This document shows positions 33,166 through 41,537 of a stretch of 64,000 bases of DNA, piece after piece; position 1 is the stretch's first letter, and each line of letters starts with the position of its first letter. Made by a program: the position numbers and the translations under genes. The notes beneath the pieces are model-generated. The model did not search any database. It was not told where the DNA came from and saw only the letters and a program-made list of their open reading frames with translations. Origin of the DNA: JAEUJM01 sp044221555 (GTDB lineage: Bacteria; Actinomycetota; Acidimicrobiia; Acidimicrobiales; DATDAH01); NCBI GenBank assembly GCA_044221555.1, contig JBGAOY010000008.1, positions 1-64,000 on the forward strand, read 5' to 3'.

Positions 33166-33914
33166 CCAGTACCCGTTCCCTCACACGGCGCCTCCTGATC
33201 GGCGTCGTGGCCCTGGCCGCCCTGGTGGCGGTGTCGTGCAGCAGCAGTGGCGACGACGACTCGTCCTCCACCACCGCGGCGCCGGGCGACACCACCCAGA
33301 CCACCGCCGCGTCGTCGGGTGAGCTCGTCGGCACCTTCGGCATCGACGTCGGCACCGTCGACGGTGACACCGTCACGGGCTCGACGTTCCGGATGGTCCA
33401 GTCGGGCGGCACCGTGGCCGACGGCCCGTTCGTGCCCAACGCCGACTCGACCGCGTCGGACCAGACCTACACGCTGCTCGTGCCCGGCACCGACGGCGGT
33501 CTCATCACCGGCGCCTTCCAGCCCGGCCCCGACCCGGCCTTCGACGCCGACGGCAACGCCCTCGCCGACGCCATCATCGAGCCCACCCCGTTCTTCGGCG
33601 TGGGGTTCAGCATCTCGACGAGCGGCACCGACCCCGAGAGCGGCGACGGTGTCGACGAGGTGACCATCACCAACGACGGCGGCACCCTCAGCGGCCAGAC
33701 CACCGCCATCACCGCGGCCTACGGCGACCAGCAGTTCAACCAGGGTGCCCCCAAGCCCGACGGCTCGCTCCCCGGTGAGACCACCGAGGTCACCGGCACC
33801 TACGACGAGGCCACCGGCGCCTACACCCTCGACTGGGCCAGCGAGATCGTGGGTGGCTCGTTCGACGGGTTCACCGGCGTGTGGCACCTCGAAGGGACCT
33901 TCACCGCCGCCTGA
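33162..33914 (+). CDS. Lipoprotein of the duplicated cassette (copy 2)
   Basis: A 250-residue lipoprotein with lipobox LVAVSC (Cys ~26) and acidic Ser/Thr linker, then the same beta-rich domain as the protein at 29327 (GELVGTFGIDVG, FRMVQSGGTVADGPF, TPFFGVGFSISTS, FTGVWHLEGTFTAA). ATGA overlap with the membrane protein gene implies co-translation. A hairpin follows at 33944-33974. Function unknown; perhaps an envelope component made together with its membrane partner. Confidence 0.78.
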   Translation: MTSTRSLTRRLLIGVVALAALVAVSCSSSGDDDSSSTTAAPGDTTQTTAASSGELVGTFGIDVGTVDGDTVTGSTFRMVQSGGTVADGPFVPNADSTASDQTYTLLVPGTDGGLITGAFQPGPDPAFDADGNALADAIIEPTPFFGVGFSISTSGTDPESGDGVDEVTITNDGGTLSGQTTAITAAYGDQQFNQGAPKPDGSLPGETTEVTGTYDEATGAYTLDWASEIVGGSFDGFTGVWHLEGTFTAA

Positions 33915-33943
33915 TCGACCCGCCCGGTCCCCCGGCCTCCGGC

Positions 33944-33974
33944 CCCGCCGCCGCTCCCACCATGCGGCGGCGGG
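33944..33974 (+). terminator. Hairpin terminator after the second cassette
   Basis: CCCGCCGCCGC (33944-33954) pairs exactly with GCGGCGGCGGG (33964-33974) across a 9-base loop, 30 bp after the lipoprotein stop. No T-tract. Confidence 0.55.
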
Positions 33975-34022
33975 TCCGGAGTGCCGGCAGGTTGTGGTGC
34001 GCCGGCTGCGCTGGTAGAAACC

Positions 34023-34037
34023 TGACCCAGTAGGTCA
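34023..34037. promoter_or_regulatory. Small dyad upstream of the DUF4395 gene
   Basis: TGACC (34023-34027), five bases, GGTCA (34033-34037) form a short perfect dyad 28 bp before the ATG. It may be an operator; no regulator is assigned. Confidence 0.3.
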
Positions 34038-34064
34038 ACTTTCACCAACCGACAGGGCGCCGCC

Positions 34065-34625
34065 ATGACCGCACGTGAGCTGTTCTCGTTCCCCAACCCC
34101 GTCAACGAGACGTCGGCGCGCGTCGTCGCCAGCGGGGTCGTGCTGATGGCCGCGACCTTCCTGGTCACCGGGTGGGCGTGGGTGCTGGTGCCGCTCACGT
34201 ACGGGTTCCTGGCCCGGGTGCTCACCGGTCCCACGCTCAGTCCCCTGGGACGGCTCGCCACCCAGGTGGTCACGCCTCGCCTCCACGTCGAGCACAAGTT
34301 CTGCGCGGGCCCGCCCAAGCGCTTCGCCCAAGGCATCGGTGCCGTGTTCACCGTCACCGCGTCGATCCTGTGGTTCGGGTTCGGGCTCCACGGGGCCGCG
34401 CAGGTGGTCATCGCCATGCTCTTGGTGGCCGCGTCGCTCGAGGCGTTCCTGGGCTTCTGCCTCGGCTGCACCATCTTCTCGTTCGGCATGCGGGTGGGGA
34501 TCGTGCCCGAAGAGGTGTGTGAGCGCTGCAACAACATCTGGGCCGACCGCGCGGATGGCGCAGCACCCGACGACGTCGCCGCCCCCGCCGACCGGGGCCT
34601 GGCCTCCGCCACCACCGGCGCCTGA
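34065..34625 (+). CDS. DUF4395 membrane protein
   Basis: A 186-residue protein with about four membrane helices. FSFPNPVNETSARVVASGVV and GPTLSPLGRLATQVVTPRLH, then FCAGPPKRFAQGIGAVF and the cysteine pair in FLGFCLGCTIFSFG match DUF4395. This family often sits beside rhodaneses or thioredoxins, and its CxxC suggests thiol or sulfur chemistry in the membrane. That agrees with the sulfur genes upstream but is inference. Start ATG 34065. Confidence 0.82.
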   Translation: MTARELFSFPNPVNETSARVVASGVVLMAATFLVTGWAWVLVPLTYGFLARVLTGPTLSPLGRLATQVVTPRLHVEHKFCAGPPKRFAQGIGAVFTVTASILWFGFGLHGAAQVVIAMLLVAASLEAFLGFCLGCTIFSFGMRVGIVPEEVCERCNNIWADRADGAAPDDVAAPADRGLASATTGA

Positions 34626-34671
34626 CGCGCACAGCCGCCCCAGGTCGCGCCGGGGCGCCCCGCGTCCGCAA

Positions 34672-34715
34672 GGTGACCTCCGGCCCTATCGCCCTGCGGG
34701 GGTCGTCCCTACCGT
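34672..34715 (+). promoter_or_regulatory. DosR-like box and leaderless promoter
   Basis: GGTGACCTCCGGCCCT (34672-34687) matches the box before 32155 at 15 of 16 positions. TACCGT (34710-34715) is 8 nt from ATG 34724. The distance from box centre to -10 is the same 30.5 bp as at 32155. Confidence 0.55.
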
Positions 34716-34723
34716 GACCGGTG

Positions 34724-35584
34724 ATGGCGACCTGCCCGAACTGCCAGCATCCCAACAACCCCGGCGCCGCGTTCTGCGAGTCGTGCGCCGCCCCCCTCGG
34801 GGCCTCTGGCGCGCCCCCCACCCCGCCCGAGGGTCAGCCGACCGTTCCGGTGCGCTCAGGCCCGCCCGCGGGCCCGCCGCCCGGCCCACCCCCGACCGCG
34901 CCCATGGCGCCGGGCATGGGCGGGCCGGGGATGATGGCGCCCGGGGCTGCGCCCGGCGACCAGCGGTCGTCCACCTCGTCAGCGCTCGTCGCCGTCCTGG
35001 TGGCGGTGGGCGTGCTGGCGCTGATCGCCGTGGGTGTCGTGGTCTGGGCCGCCACCAAGGGCGACGGCGGTGAGGACGTCACCACCGGCGGCACCACCGC
35101 TCCCACCTTCGAGGACGTCACGACCACGGCGACCTCCCAACGCCCGGCGACGACGCAGGCGCCGCCGGCGAACCCGGCCGATCCCACCCAACTGCCCAGC
35201 GGCCTGCTCTGCCGTGACATGAAGTCACGGGGCTACAACTACGCCGAGGCGGTGGCCTACTGGGCGGCCGAGGGCCGGCCGGACCGGATGGACGAGGACC
35301 GCAACGGGTACCCGTGCGAGACGGTCTACGACACCGCCGACGTGGTGGCCTACTGGGGCTTCGACCCCCAGGGGGGCGGCAACGGCGCCGCGACCAGCGT
35401 GTACGACCTGCCGTCGGGGCTGTTCTGCCGCGACCTGCGCGCCCGCGGCTTCTCGTACGCCGACGCGGTGGCATATTGGAACCTCGAGGGCCAGCCCAGC
35501 CGGATGGTGGCCCGCGACCTGCCCTGCGAGACCGTCTATCCCACCGCCGATGTGGTGGCGTACTGGAACCAGTTCGCCGACTGA
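34724..35584 (+). CDS. Zinc-ribbon, single-TM protein with two extracytoplasmic CxxxPCET-type repeats
   Basis: A 286-residue protein. It opens with a zinc ribbon (CPNCQHPNNPGAAFCESCAAPLG), then a Pro/Gly-rich stretch, one membrane helix (ALVAVLVAVGVLALIAVGVVV, ~85-110), a Thr-rich linker and two ~50-residue repeats: LPSGLLCRDMKSRGYNYAEA ... PCETVY ... ADVVAYW and a second copy. Each repeat has two cysteines. The ribbon faces the cytoplasm and the repeats the outside. Unknown role; its promoter is shared in form with the second cassette. Confidence 0.72.
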   Translation: MATCPNCQHPNNPGAAFCESCAAPLGASGAPPTPPEGQPTVPVRSGPPAGPPPGPPPTAPMAPGMGGPGMMAPGAAPGDQRSSTSSALVAVLVAVGVLALIAVGVVVWAATKGDGGEDVTTGGTTAPTFEDVTTTATSQRPATTQAPPANPADPTQLPSGLLCRDMKSRGYNYAEAVAYWAAEGRPDRMDEDRNGYPCETVYDTADVVAYWGFDPQGGGNGAATSVYDLPSGLFCRDLRARGFSYADAVAYWNLEGQPSRMVARDLPCETVYPTADVVAYWNQFAD

Positions 35585-35740
35585 CGGGGCACCGGTCGCC
35601 GGCCGCCGCTTCGCGGATTGACGCCGGCAGTCACGGCGACCGAGCGAGGCCCTGACTCAGGAGTCGGCCGATGGTCGATCGCCGTGATCGCGTGCCATCA
35701 TGGCCATACCGCGAACAGCAACCATCCCGGGAGGGAACAC

Positions 35741-36703
35741 ATGTCTCGGTTCAGCAGGCGGACGGCGATCATGGTCGCGATCATCCTGGGCCTCGCCGGC
35801 CTCACCGCAGTGGGTGGCGCTCCTTCGGCCAGCGGCCAGGAGGCATCGCCCCCGGCCATCGTCGCGCTCCCCGCGCCGCCCCGGGGGGTCCAGGAGACCG
35901 GCACGCTGGTGTCGCCCGGGTTCGCGGGCACGGCCACCGAGGCGGGTGTGGCCCCCGAGGCCACCGTCCGGACCGGTCAGTTCGAGGGCGAGGCCGTGAG
36001 CCCCGAATCGGTGATCGGGGCCGACGGCCGCGTGCAGGTGACCAACACCACCCAGTACCCGGCCAGCGCCATCGGCCAGATCGAGTTCACCCAGGACACG
36101 GCGCAGTTCATCTGCACCGGCTGGCTGATCGACTCGAACAGCATCCTCACCTCCGGTCACTGCTCGTTCGACCCCAGCCCGTCAGGTGGCAACATCATCG
36201 AGTCGGCCCAGTTCTTCCCCGGCCGCAACGGTGGCACCGACCCGTTCGGCGGCTGCAACGTGGTGTCCGTCTTCGCCAAGTCGGGCTGGCGGCTCCACGG
36301 CCGGGTCAAGGACGACTGGTCGATCCAGCAGCTCGACTGCAACATCGGCAACACCGTGGGCTTCCTCGGCTACTTCTCGCTGACCGCGGTGAACGGGCTC
36401 GACGGCAAGACCGCCCGGGTCGAGGGCTACCCCGGTGACAAGCCCTTCGGCACCCACTGGAAGATGTCGGGCACCATCTCCGCTCGCACCGACGCCAACA
36501 ACGTCTACTACCCGATGGACACCTTCGGCGGGCAGTCCGGCTCACCGATCATGGTGGCCAACCGACCCTCGTGCGGTGGTCCCTGTGGCATGGGCATCCA
36601 CTCCTACGGGGCCAGCGGCAACCCACCGCTGAACAGCGGCCCCCGCATCACCAACGCCAACTTCAACACCATCAGCGACGTCGCCGACAACAACGGCGGC
36701 TGA
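35741..36703 (+). CDS. Secreted V8/glutamyl endopeptidase-like serine protease
   Basis: A 320-residue secreted protein: signal peptide (RRTAIMVAIILGLAGLTAV), a ~90-residue propeptide-like region, then a trypsin-fold domain. Catalytic His in LTSGHCSFDP, Asp in KDDWSIQQLDC and Ser in FGGQSGSPIMV. VEGYPGDKPFGTHWKMSG is typical of glutamyl endopeptidases. It cleaves proteins outside the cell. ATG 35741 has GAGGGAAC upstream. It converges with the DUF1385 gene. Confidence 0.85.
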   Translation: MSRFSRRTAIMVAIILGLAGLTAVGGAPSASGQEASPPAIVALPAPPRGVQETGTLVSPGFAGTATEAGVAPEATVRTGQFEGEAVSPESVIGADGRVQVTNTTQYPASAIGQIEFTQDTAQFICTGWLIDSNSILTSGHCSFDPSPSGGNIIESAQFFPGRNGGTDPFGGCNVVSVFAKSGWRLHGRVKDDWSIQQLDCNIGNTVGFLGYFSLTAVNGLDGKTARVEGYPGDKPFGTHWKMSGTISARTDANNVYYPMDTFGGQSGSPIMVANRPSCGGPCGMGIHSYGASGNPPLNSGPRITNANFNTISDVADNNGG

Positions 36704-36731
36704 CGCCGGCGCATCACCTCGCAGGCCCGAC

Positions 36732-36764
36732 CGGTGCCGCCCTCGCTCAGCGGGGGCGGCACCG
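36732..36764. terminator. Bidirectional hairpin terminator
   Basis: CGGTGCCGCCC (36732-36742) pairs exactly with GGGCGGCACCG (36754-36764). It lies between two convergent genes (protease and DUF1385). Confidence 0.65.
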
Positions 36765-36809
36765 TCGCGCCTGGCGTGACGGGAGCGGTCCGGCGGGACC
36801 GTGGATCGC

Positions 36810-36844
36810 GGTCGGTGATCAGGCGCGTGGTCGGTGATCAGGCG
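36810..36844. repeat. 16-bp direct repeat at the DUF1385 stop
   Basis: GGTCGGTGATCAGGCG occurs at 36810-36825 and 36829-36844. The second copy contains the stop codon of the DUF1385 gene, so this is a small tandem duplication of the gene's end. Confidence 0.6.
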
Positions 36845-37800
36845 GTCGCGGCGGTCGGTCCGGCGGCGGCGACGTCCGCCTCGGCGGCGTGGGCCTCGGC
36901 CGTCAACACCGCCTCCAGCGAGGCAATGGCCACCTCGATCTGGTCGTCCGCCGGCGGCTTGGTGGTGAGCGCCTGCAGGGCCAGGCCGGGGGCGGTGATG
37001 GCCTTCACGAACCGGCTGTCGGGGCGACGCTTGGCCAGGCGCAGGATCTCGTAGGCCAGGCCGGCCACCAGGGGCAGCCCCAGCACCCGGCTGAGCACCA
37101 GCACCGCCCACGAGGCCTGGCCGACGAAGGAGAACACCACGATGGCCACCACCACGACGAGCAGCAGGAAGTCGGTGCCGCACCGGGCGTGGCGGGTGCT
37201 GTAGCGGCGGGCGGCCTCGACCGTGAGCGGCTCCGCGTGCTCGAACGCGGCGATGACCATGTGCTCGGCCCCGTGGTACTCGTAGGTGCGGCGGATGGCG
37301 GGTGACCGCCCGATGGCCACCACGTAACCGAGGAACAGCCCGAGGCGCAGGAGCCCCTCGGCCACGACGAACACCACGGTGCTGTCGTCCGCCAGACCGC
37401 TGAGGGCCCGTGCGATGGCGGCGGGCACCACCGCGAAGACGGCCACGAACACCACCAGGGTCACCACCGTGGCCAGGGCCAACGAGCGGTTGCTGGACGC
37501 CTCGCCGCCCTCCTCGCCCTTCTCCACCGCCGCCGACCACCGCAGCGCCCGCAGCCCGAGGGCCATGGTCTCGACCAGCGCGAACGCCCCCCGCACGACG
37601 GGGATGCCCTTGGGCTTCTGCGCCCACTCCGGCACGACCTCGTCGGTGGTGGCGATGGTGCCGTCGGGCCGCCGGGCGGCGACGGCCCAAATCCGCGGCC
37701 CCCGCATCATCACGCCCTCGACGACGGCCTGGCCGCCGATGGGGGTCGCGGGGTCGAGCGTGGGCGCGGCGGCTGTCGATTCCTCGTCGGGCACGGTCAC
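36838..37800 (-). CDS. DUF1385 (YqhQ-like) membrane protein
   Basis: A 320-residue protein with several membrane helices in the centre. GGQAVVEGVMMRGPRIWAVA near residue 22, YEYHGAEHMVIAAFE and RYSTRHARCGTDFLLLV are the hallmark motifs of DUF1385/YqhQ. Conserved His and Cys residues suggest an enzymatic or metal role that is not known. The start is GTG 37800; a second GTG two codons in is also possible. Confidence 0.85.
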   Translation of the reverse strand: MTVPDEESTAAAPTLDPATPIGGQAVVEGVMMRGPRIWAVAARRPDGTIATTDEVVPEWAQKPKGIPVVRGAFALVETMALGLRALRWSAAVEKGEEGGEASSNRSLALATVVTLVVFVAVFAVVPAAIARALSGLADDSTVVFVVAEGLLRLGLFLGYVVAIGRSPAIRRTYEYHGAEHMVIAAFEHAEPLTVEAARRYSTRHARCGTDFLLLVVVVAIVVFSFVGQASWAVLVLSRVLGLPLVAGLAYEILRLAKRRPDSRFVKAITAPGLALQALTTKPPADDQIEVAIASLEAVLTAEAHAAEADVAAAGPTAATA

Positions 37801-37852
37801 CTATCGGCCCGCCGCCGCCGGCGATTGACCATCCCGGTAGGGTGTCCCCATA

Positions 37853-37869
37853 TCTGACGGGTCGTCAGA
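37853..37869. promoter_or_regulatory. Perfect dyad operator upstream of the amidohydrolase
   Basis: TCTGACG, GGT, CGTCAGA: a perfect 7-3-7 dyad 15 bp before the ATG at 37884, in a likely promoter region. It resembles operators of TetR-family repressors; no gene for the regulator is adjacent. Confidence 0.55.
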
Positions 37870-37883
37870 AACGGAGCCGTGCC

Positions 37884-39098
37884 ATGGACGAACCCACCAC
37901 CGACACCACCCCGATCCCGCTCATCGTCAGCGTGGACGACCACGTGGTGGAGCCGGCCCACCTGTGGCAGACGTGGCTGCCGGCCAGGTTCCGCGACCGG
38001 GCCCCCTACGTCGAGCGCCACGGGCTGGCCGGCCTCAAGTACGTGAGCGGCACCACCTACGAGTACGAGCTGGCCGACGACGCCCCGGCCTGCGACATCT
38101 GGTTCTACGAGGGGAAGATGTTCCCCCACAAGCGCCACGTGGCCTCGGTGGGCTTCGACCGCGACGACATGACGCTCTCGCCCATCACCTACGACGAGAT
38201 GCGCCCCGGCTGCTACGAGCCCAAGGCCCGGGTCGAGGACATGGTGGCCAACCACGTCGAGGCGTCGCTGTCGTTCCCGACCTTCCCCCGCTTCTGCGGC
38301 CAGACCTTCGCCGAGGCCGAGGACAAGGAGCTCGCGGAGGCCTGCGTGTACGCCTACAACGACTTCATGGTCGAGGAGTGGTGCGGCGACTCGGGCGGCG
38401 CCCTCATCCCGCTCACCATCGTCCCGCTGTGGGACGTCGAGCTCGCCGCCGCCGAGGTGCGCCGCAACGCCGAGCGCGGCGTACGGGCGGTCACCTTCAG
38501 CGAGATCCCCGCCAAGCTGGGCCTCCCCACCCTGCACAGTGGCTACTGGGAGCCGTTCTTCCAGGCCTGCGAGGACACCGGCACCGTCGTCTGCATGCAC
38601 ATCGGCTCGTCGTCCCAGATGCCCGCCACCTCGCCCGACGCCCCGCCGGCGGTGGCGGCCACGCTCAGCTTCGGCAACGCCATGAGCTCGATGAGCGACT
38701 TCCTGTTCTCGGGGGTCCTGGTGCGCCACCCGGCGCTCACCCTCGCCTACTCCGAGGGCCAGATCGGCTGGATCCCTTACATCCTCGAGCGGGCCGACGA
38801 CGTGTGGGAGGAGCACCGGGCCTGGGGCGGCGTGCGCGACCTGGTGCCCGAACCGCCCTCCACCTACTACTACCGTCAGATCTACGGCTGCTTCTTCCGG
38901 GACAAGCACGGCCTCGACTCCCTCGAGGCCGTCGGCGTCGACAACATCACCTTCGAGACCGACTACCCGCACACCGACTCGACCTGGCCCCACACCAGGG
39001 AGGTGGCCGAGAAGATGATGGGCCACCTGCCCGCCGACGTGGTGCACAAGATCGTCCGCGGCAACGCCATCCGCATGCTGGGCCTCGACCTGGCGTGA
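37884..39098 (+). CDS. Amidohydrolase (metal-dependent hydrolase)
   Basis: A 404-residue amidohydrolase-2 type TIM barrel. IVSVDDHVVEPAHLWQTWLP carries the first metal-site region (DxH), VCMHIGSSS holds a barrel histidine and NITFETDYPHTDSTWPHT the C-terminal Asp region. The family includes decarboxylases and hydrolases of aromatic or small organic acids; substrate unknown. ATG 37884 has ACGGAG upstream. It stands alone under a dyad operator. Confidence 0.83.
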   Translation: MDEPTTDTTPIPLIVSVDDHVVEPAHLWQTWLPARFRDRAPYVERHGLAGLKYVSGTTYEYELADDAPACDIWFYEGKMFPHKRHVASVGFDRDDMTLSPITYDEMRPGCYEPKARVEDMVANHVEASLSFPTFPRFCGQTFAEAEDKELAEACVYAYNDFMVEEWCGDSGGALIPLTIVPLWDVELAAAEVRRNAERGVRAVTFSEIPAKLGLPTLHSGYWEPFFQACEDTGTVVCMHIGSSSQMPATSPDAPPAVAATLSFGNAMSSMSDFLFSGVLVRHPALTLAYSEGQIGWIPYILERADDVWEEHRAWGGVRDLVPEPPSTYYYRQIYGCFFRDKHGLDSLEAVGVDNITFETDYPHTDSTWPHTREVAEKMMGHLPADVVHKIVRGNAIRMLGLDLA

Positions 39099-39116
39099 CT
39101 CGGCGCCACCGACACC

Positions 39117-40427
39117 TCATTCTCGACGCAGTGGCGGTCGCTCTCCGGTAGCTGGTGCGTCGAGTTCGCAGAACCGACGGGCGTAGAACGCCAGCGCCGC
39201 TGCCCGCTCGTCGGCGTCGAGGCCGACCTGCGCCAGGTCGTACTCGACGGTGCCGTGGCGGCCCCGGGGGTGGTCGGCCACGTAGGTGTCGAGCGCGGTT
39301 GCGACCTCGGGCGTCCAGGGCTGGTCGGCGACGTCGTAGACCCGCCGGGCCATGGCCAGGTCGTCGGCCATGAACTCGTCGAACCGCACGTCGATCGACC
39401 GGTCGTCGGGCAGCAGGCCCCGGTCGTCGACGCAGGCCCGAAGCAGGTGCTCCACCCGACCGGCCCAGTAGCGGCCGATGGCCTCGGGGTCGGGGTGGGC
39501 CACGGCCATGCGGGCGCTGTACGCGACCATCGTCGCCATCGAGGCGGTGACCGCGACGGGCTCGCGGTGGGTGACCACGACGGTGGCGTCGGGGAACACG
39601 GTGGTGAGCGGGCCGAACTGGGCCAGGTGCTGCGGCGACTTCAGGGCCCACCGCTCCCCGGCACCGTCGCCCCACCGCAGGAACGTGAGGACCTGCAGCA
39701 CCCGGCGCAGGTAGCGGTAGCTGTCGGTCTGGTCGGTGGCGTCGAACCAGTCCCGGTACCGGGGGAGGGGGACCGTGGTCTCGAACAGCATCGTGGAGAA
39801 GTCCATGGCCAGCAGCTGGATCTCCTCGTGGGTGTGGTGGGTGGTCATCTCGTGCATGCGCACGAAGTGGGGCATGGCCTCGTTGACGAACCACAGCGCG
39901 CCGTCGGTGCGGGCCAGCCTCGGGTCGGGGTCGAGGCCGCGCTCGTCGTCGGCCAGGACGGGCTCGAGTGCCTCCCAGTAGGGCAGCGTGCGCAGCTGCG
40001 GGTCGGCGGCCAGCAGGTTGTGCAGGTGGGTGGTGCCCGTTCGGGGCAGGCCGGCGATGACGATCGGCGCCTCGACCGGCAGGTCGAGGATCTCGGGGTG
40101 GCGGGCGATCTCGTGCTCGACCAGCAGGCGGTTCTTCAGCAATTGCACGAACAGGGTGTGCTGCGCCATCCGTCCCATGGGGGTGAGCTCGACGTCCTCG
40201 GTCAAGGCGTCGCACAGCACGGCCAGCGGCCGGAGGAAGCGGTGGTCGCCGAAGTCGTCGAGGCCGGTGGCCTCGCTCGCCGCGTCCATGAGGGCGGTCG
40301 GCTTGAGGGCCAGGTCGGCGGCCAGGGGCTCGACCGACGCCATGATCTCGGCGACGTGGTCGGGGAAGACCGGGTCGCGCAGGTCGTCCAGGCGAACCGG
40401 TTCGGGTCGTTCCGCCGCCGCGTCCAT
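39117..40427 (-). CDS. Sulfotransferase family protein
   Basis: A 436-residue PAPS-dependent sulfotransferase-like protein. APIVIAGLPRTGTTHLHNLL (~120-140) is the phosphosulfate loop; WALKSPQHLAQF and ATVVVTHREPVAVTASMAT supply the 3'-phosphate site. Larger than Stf0 enzymes, it belongs to the Sulfotransfer_3 type. Substrate unknown. ATG 40427 follows CAGACT by 6 nt; an ATG six codons upstream exists. Upstream is a repeat-rich stretch. Confidence 0.82.
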   Translation of the reverse strand: MDAAAERPEPVRLDDLRDPVFPDHVAEIMASVEPLAADLALKPTALMDAASEATGLDDFGDHRFLRPLAVLCDALTEDVELTPMGRMAQHTLFVQLLKNRLLVEHEIARHPEILDLPVEAPIVIAGLPRTGTTHLHNLLAADPQLRTLPYWEALEPVLADDERGLDPDPRLARTDGALWFVNEAMPHFVRMHEMTTHHTHEEIQLLAMDFSTMLFETTVPLPRYRDWFDATDQTDSYRYLRRVLQVLTFLRWGDGAGERWALKSPQHLAQFGPLTTVFPDATVVVTHREPVAVTASMATMVAYSARMAVAHPDPEAIGRYWAGRVEHLLRACVDDRGLLPDDRSIDVRFDEFMADDLAMARRVYDVADQPWTPEVATALDTYVADHPRGRHGTVEYDLAQVGLDADERAAALAFYARRFCELDAPATGERPPLRRE

Positions 40428-40446
40428 GACGAGAGTCTGACCCATC

Positions 40447-40608
40447 CGAACTGGCGGGATGCTCGACCTTGCCGGATGCTCGACCTGGCCGGATGCTCGA
40501 ACTGGCGCCTCATTCCGTCGCCATGACGACAGGATCGGGCGCCAGTTGGCCGGATGCTCGACCTGGCGCCTCATTCCGTCGCCATGACGACAGGATCGGG
40601 CGCCAGTT
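40447..40608. repeat. 61-bp tandem repeat with inverted arms
   Basis: Two near-identical 61-bp copies (40487-40547 and 40548-40608) differ at about one position. Each contains CTGGCGCC ... GGCGCCAG arms that can form a stem. Shorter copies of GGATGCTCGAC precede them at 40457 and 40473. It lies between the sulfotransferase start and the end of the MBL gene. Confidence 0.75.
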
Positions 40609-40670
40609 CGGGGACGGTCGGCCGCTGGGGCCGGCGGGCCGGCGGGTCAGCGGGTCAGCGAGTCAGCGGG

Positions 40671-41507
40671 TCAGAGGGTGAACGTGTCCAGGTCGTTGGC
40701 CAGGGCCACCTCGCCGCCGAACACGGCCTGGGCCTCGTCGATCCACTCCTGCTCGGTGCCGGGCGCGACCCCGGGCACCGGGTGGGTCATCACCAGGGTC
40801 TTCACGCCGTTGCGCTCCGCGGTGTCGGCGGCCTGCTCGATGGACGAGTGGTAGTCGAGCACGTCCTGCAGCCTCGGCGCCGGGATCATCTTGACCACCG
40901 AGTCGCGCACCACGGTCTGCACGTACAGGTCGGCGCCCGCGCACAGGCGGTCGAGTCCCTCGCACGGCACGGTGTCGCCCGCGATCACGACGGCCTTGCC
41001 GTCGGCCTCGATCCGGTAGCCGACGGTGGGCCGCACGGGTGAGTGGTCGGTGGGCGCGCACTCGATGCGCACGCCGTCGTCGTCGGTGATCACCCCGTCG
41101 GTCACCTCGGTGACCTCCACCGCGGGCTCGTACTGCAGCGACTCGTGGTGGGCGATGCGGTAGCCCATGTCCTCGCGGAGCATGGCGAGGGTGTTGTCGA
41201 TCAGCGTCTGGGTGCCCGCGGGGCCCACGATCCGCAGCGGCGTGGGCGCCGGTGTCATCACCCACTGCATGGTGATCACGTCGTTCAGGTCGGTGATGTG
41301 GTCGCTGTGGCGGTGGGTGAGGAACACCGTGTGGAACTGCATCGGGCCGGTGCCCGCCGCGGCCGCCCGCATCAGCACGGCGCGGCCGCAGTCGAACAGC
41401 AGATCGCGCCCGCCGGCACGCACCAGTGTGGCGGGGCCCGCCCGCAGCGGGTCGGGGATGGGGCTGCCGGTTCCGAGCGTGATCACTTGCACCCGCGCAG
41501 TCTGCAC
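40671..41507 (-). CDS. MBL-fold metallo-hydrolase (RNase Z-like)
   Basis: A 278-residue metallo-beta-lactamase fold. GTGSPIPDPLRAGPATLV, LLFDCGRAVLMRA, FLTHRHSDHITDLND (HxHxDH metal site), VVIAGDTVPCE and MTHPVPG fit the RNase Z / arylsulfatase-like MBL group. Whether it cleaves RNA or small esters is undecided. GTG 41507 is used; GTG 41492 is the alternative. Divergent from the TetR gene, with the TetR operator in between. Confidence 0.82.
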   Translation of the reverse strand: MQTARVQVITLGTGSPIPDPLRAGPATLVRAGGRDLLFDCGRAVLMRAAAAGTGPMQFHTVFLTHRHSDHITDLNDVITMQWVMTPAPTPLRIVGPAGTQTLIDNTLAMLREDMGYRIAHHESLQYEPAVEVTEVTDGVITDDDGVRIECAPTDHSPVRPTVGYRIEADGKAVVIAGDTVPCEGLDRLCAGADLYVQTVVRDSVVKMIPAPRLQDVLDYHSSIEQAADTAERNGVKTLVMTHPVPGVAPGTEQEWIDEAQAVFGGEVALANDLDTFTL

Positions 41508-41537
41508 CAGAACGCGCTTGTGGCGCAGGCCTTGTCA

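Noticed and set aside
39255..40526. Long open frame opposite the sulfotransferase
   Set aside because: Shadow frame with His/Gly/Val repeats and no family; the minus-strand gene has all sulfotransferase motifs.
40447..40608. Possible CRISPR array
   Set aside because: Only two adjacent copies of 61 bp without spacers and no cas genes.
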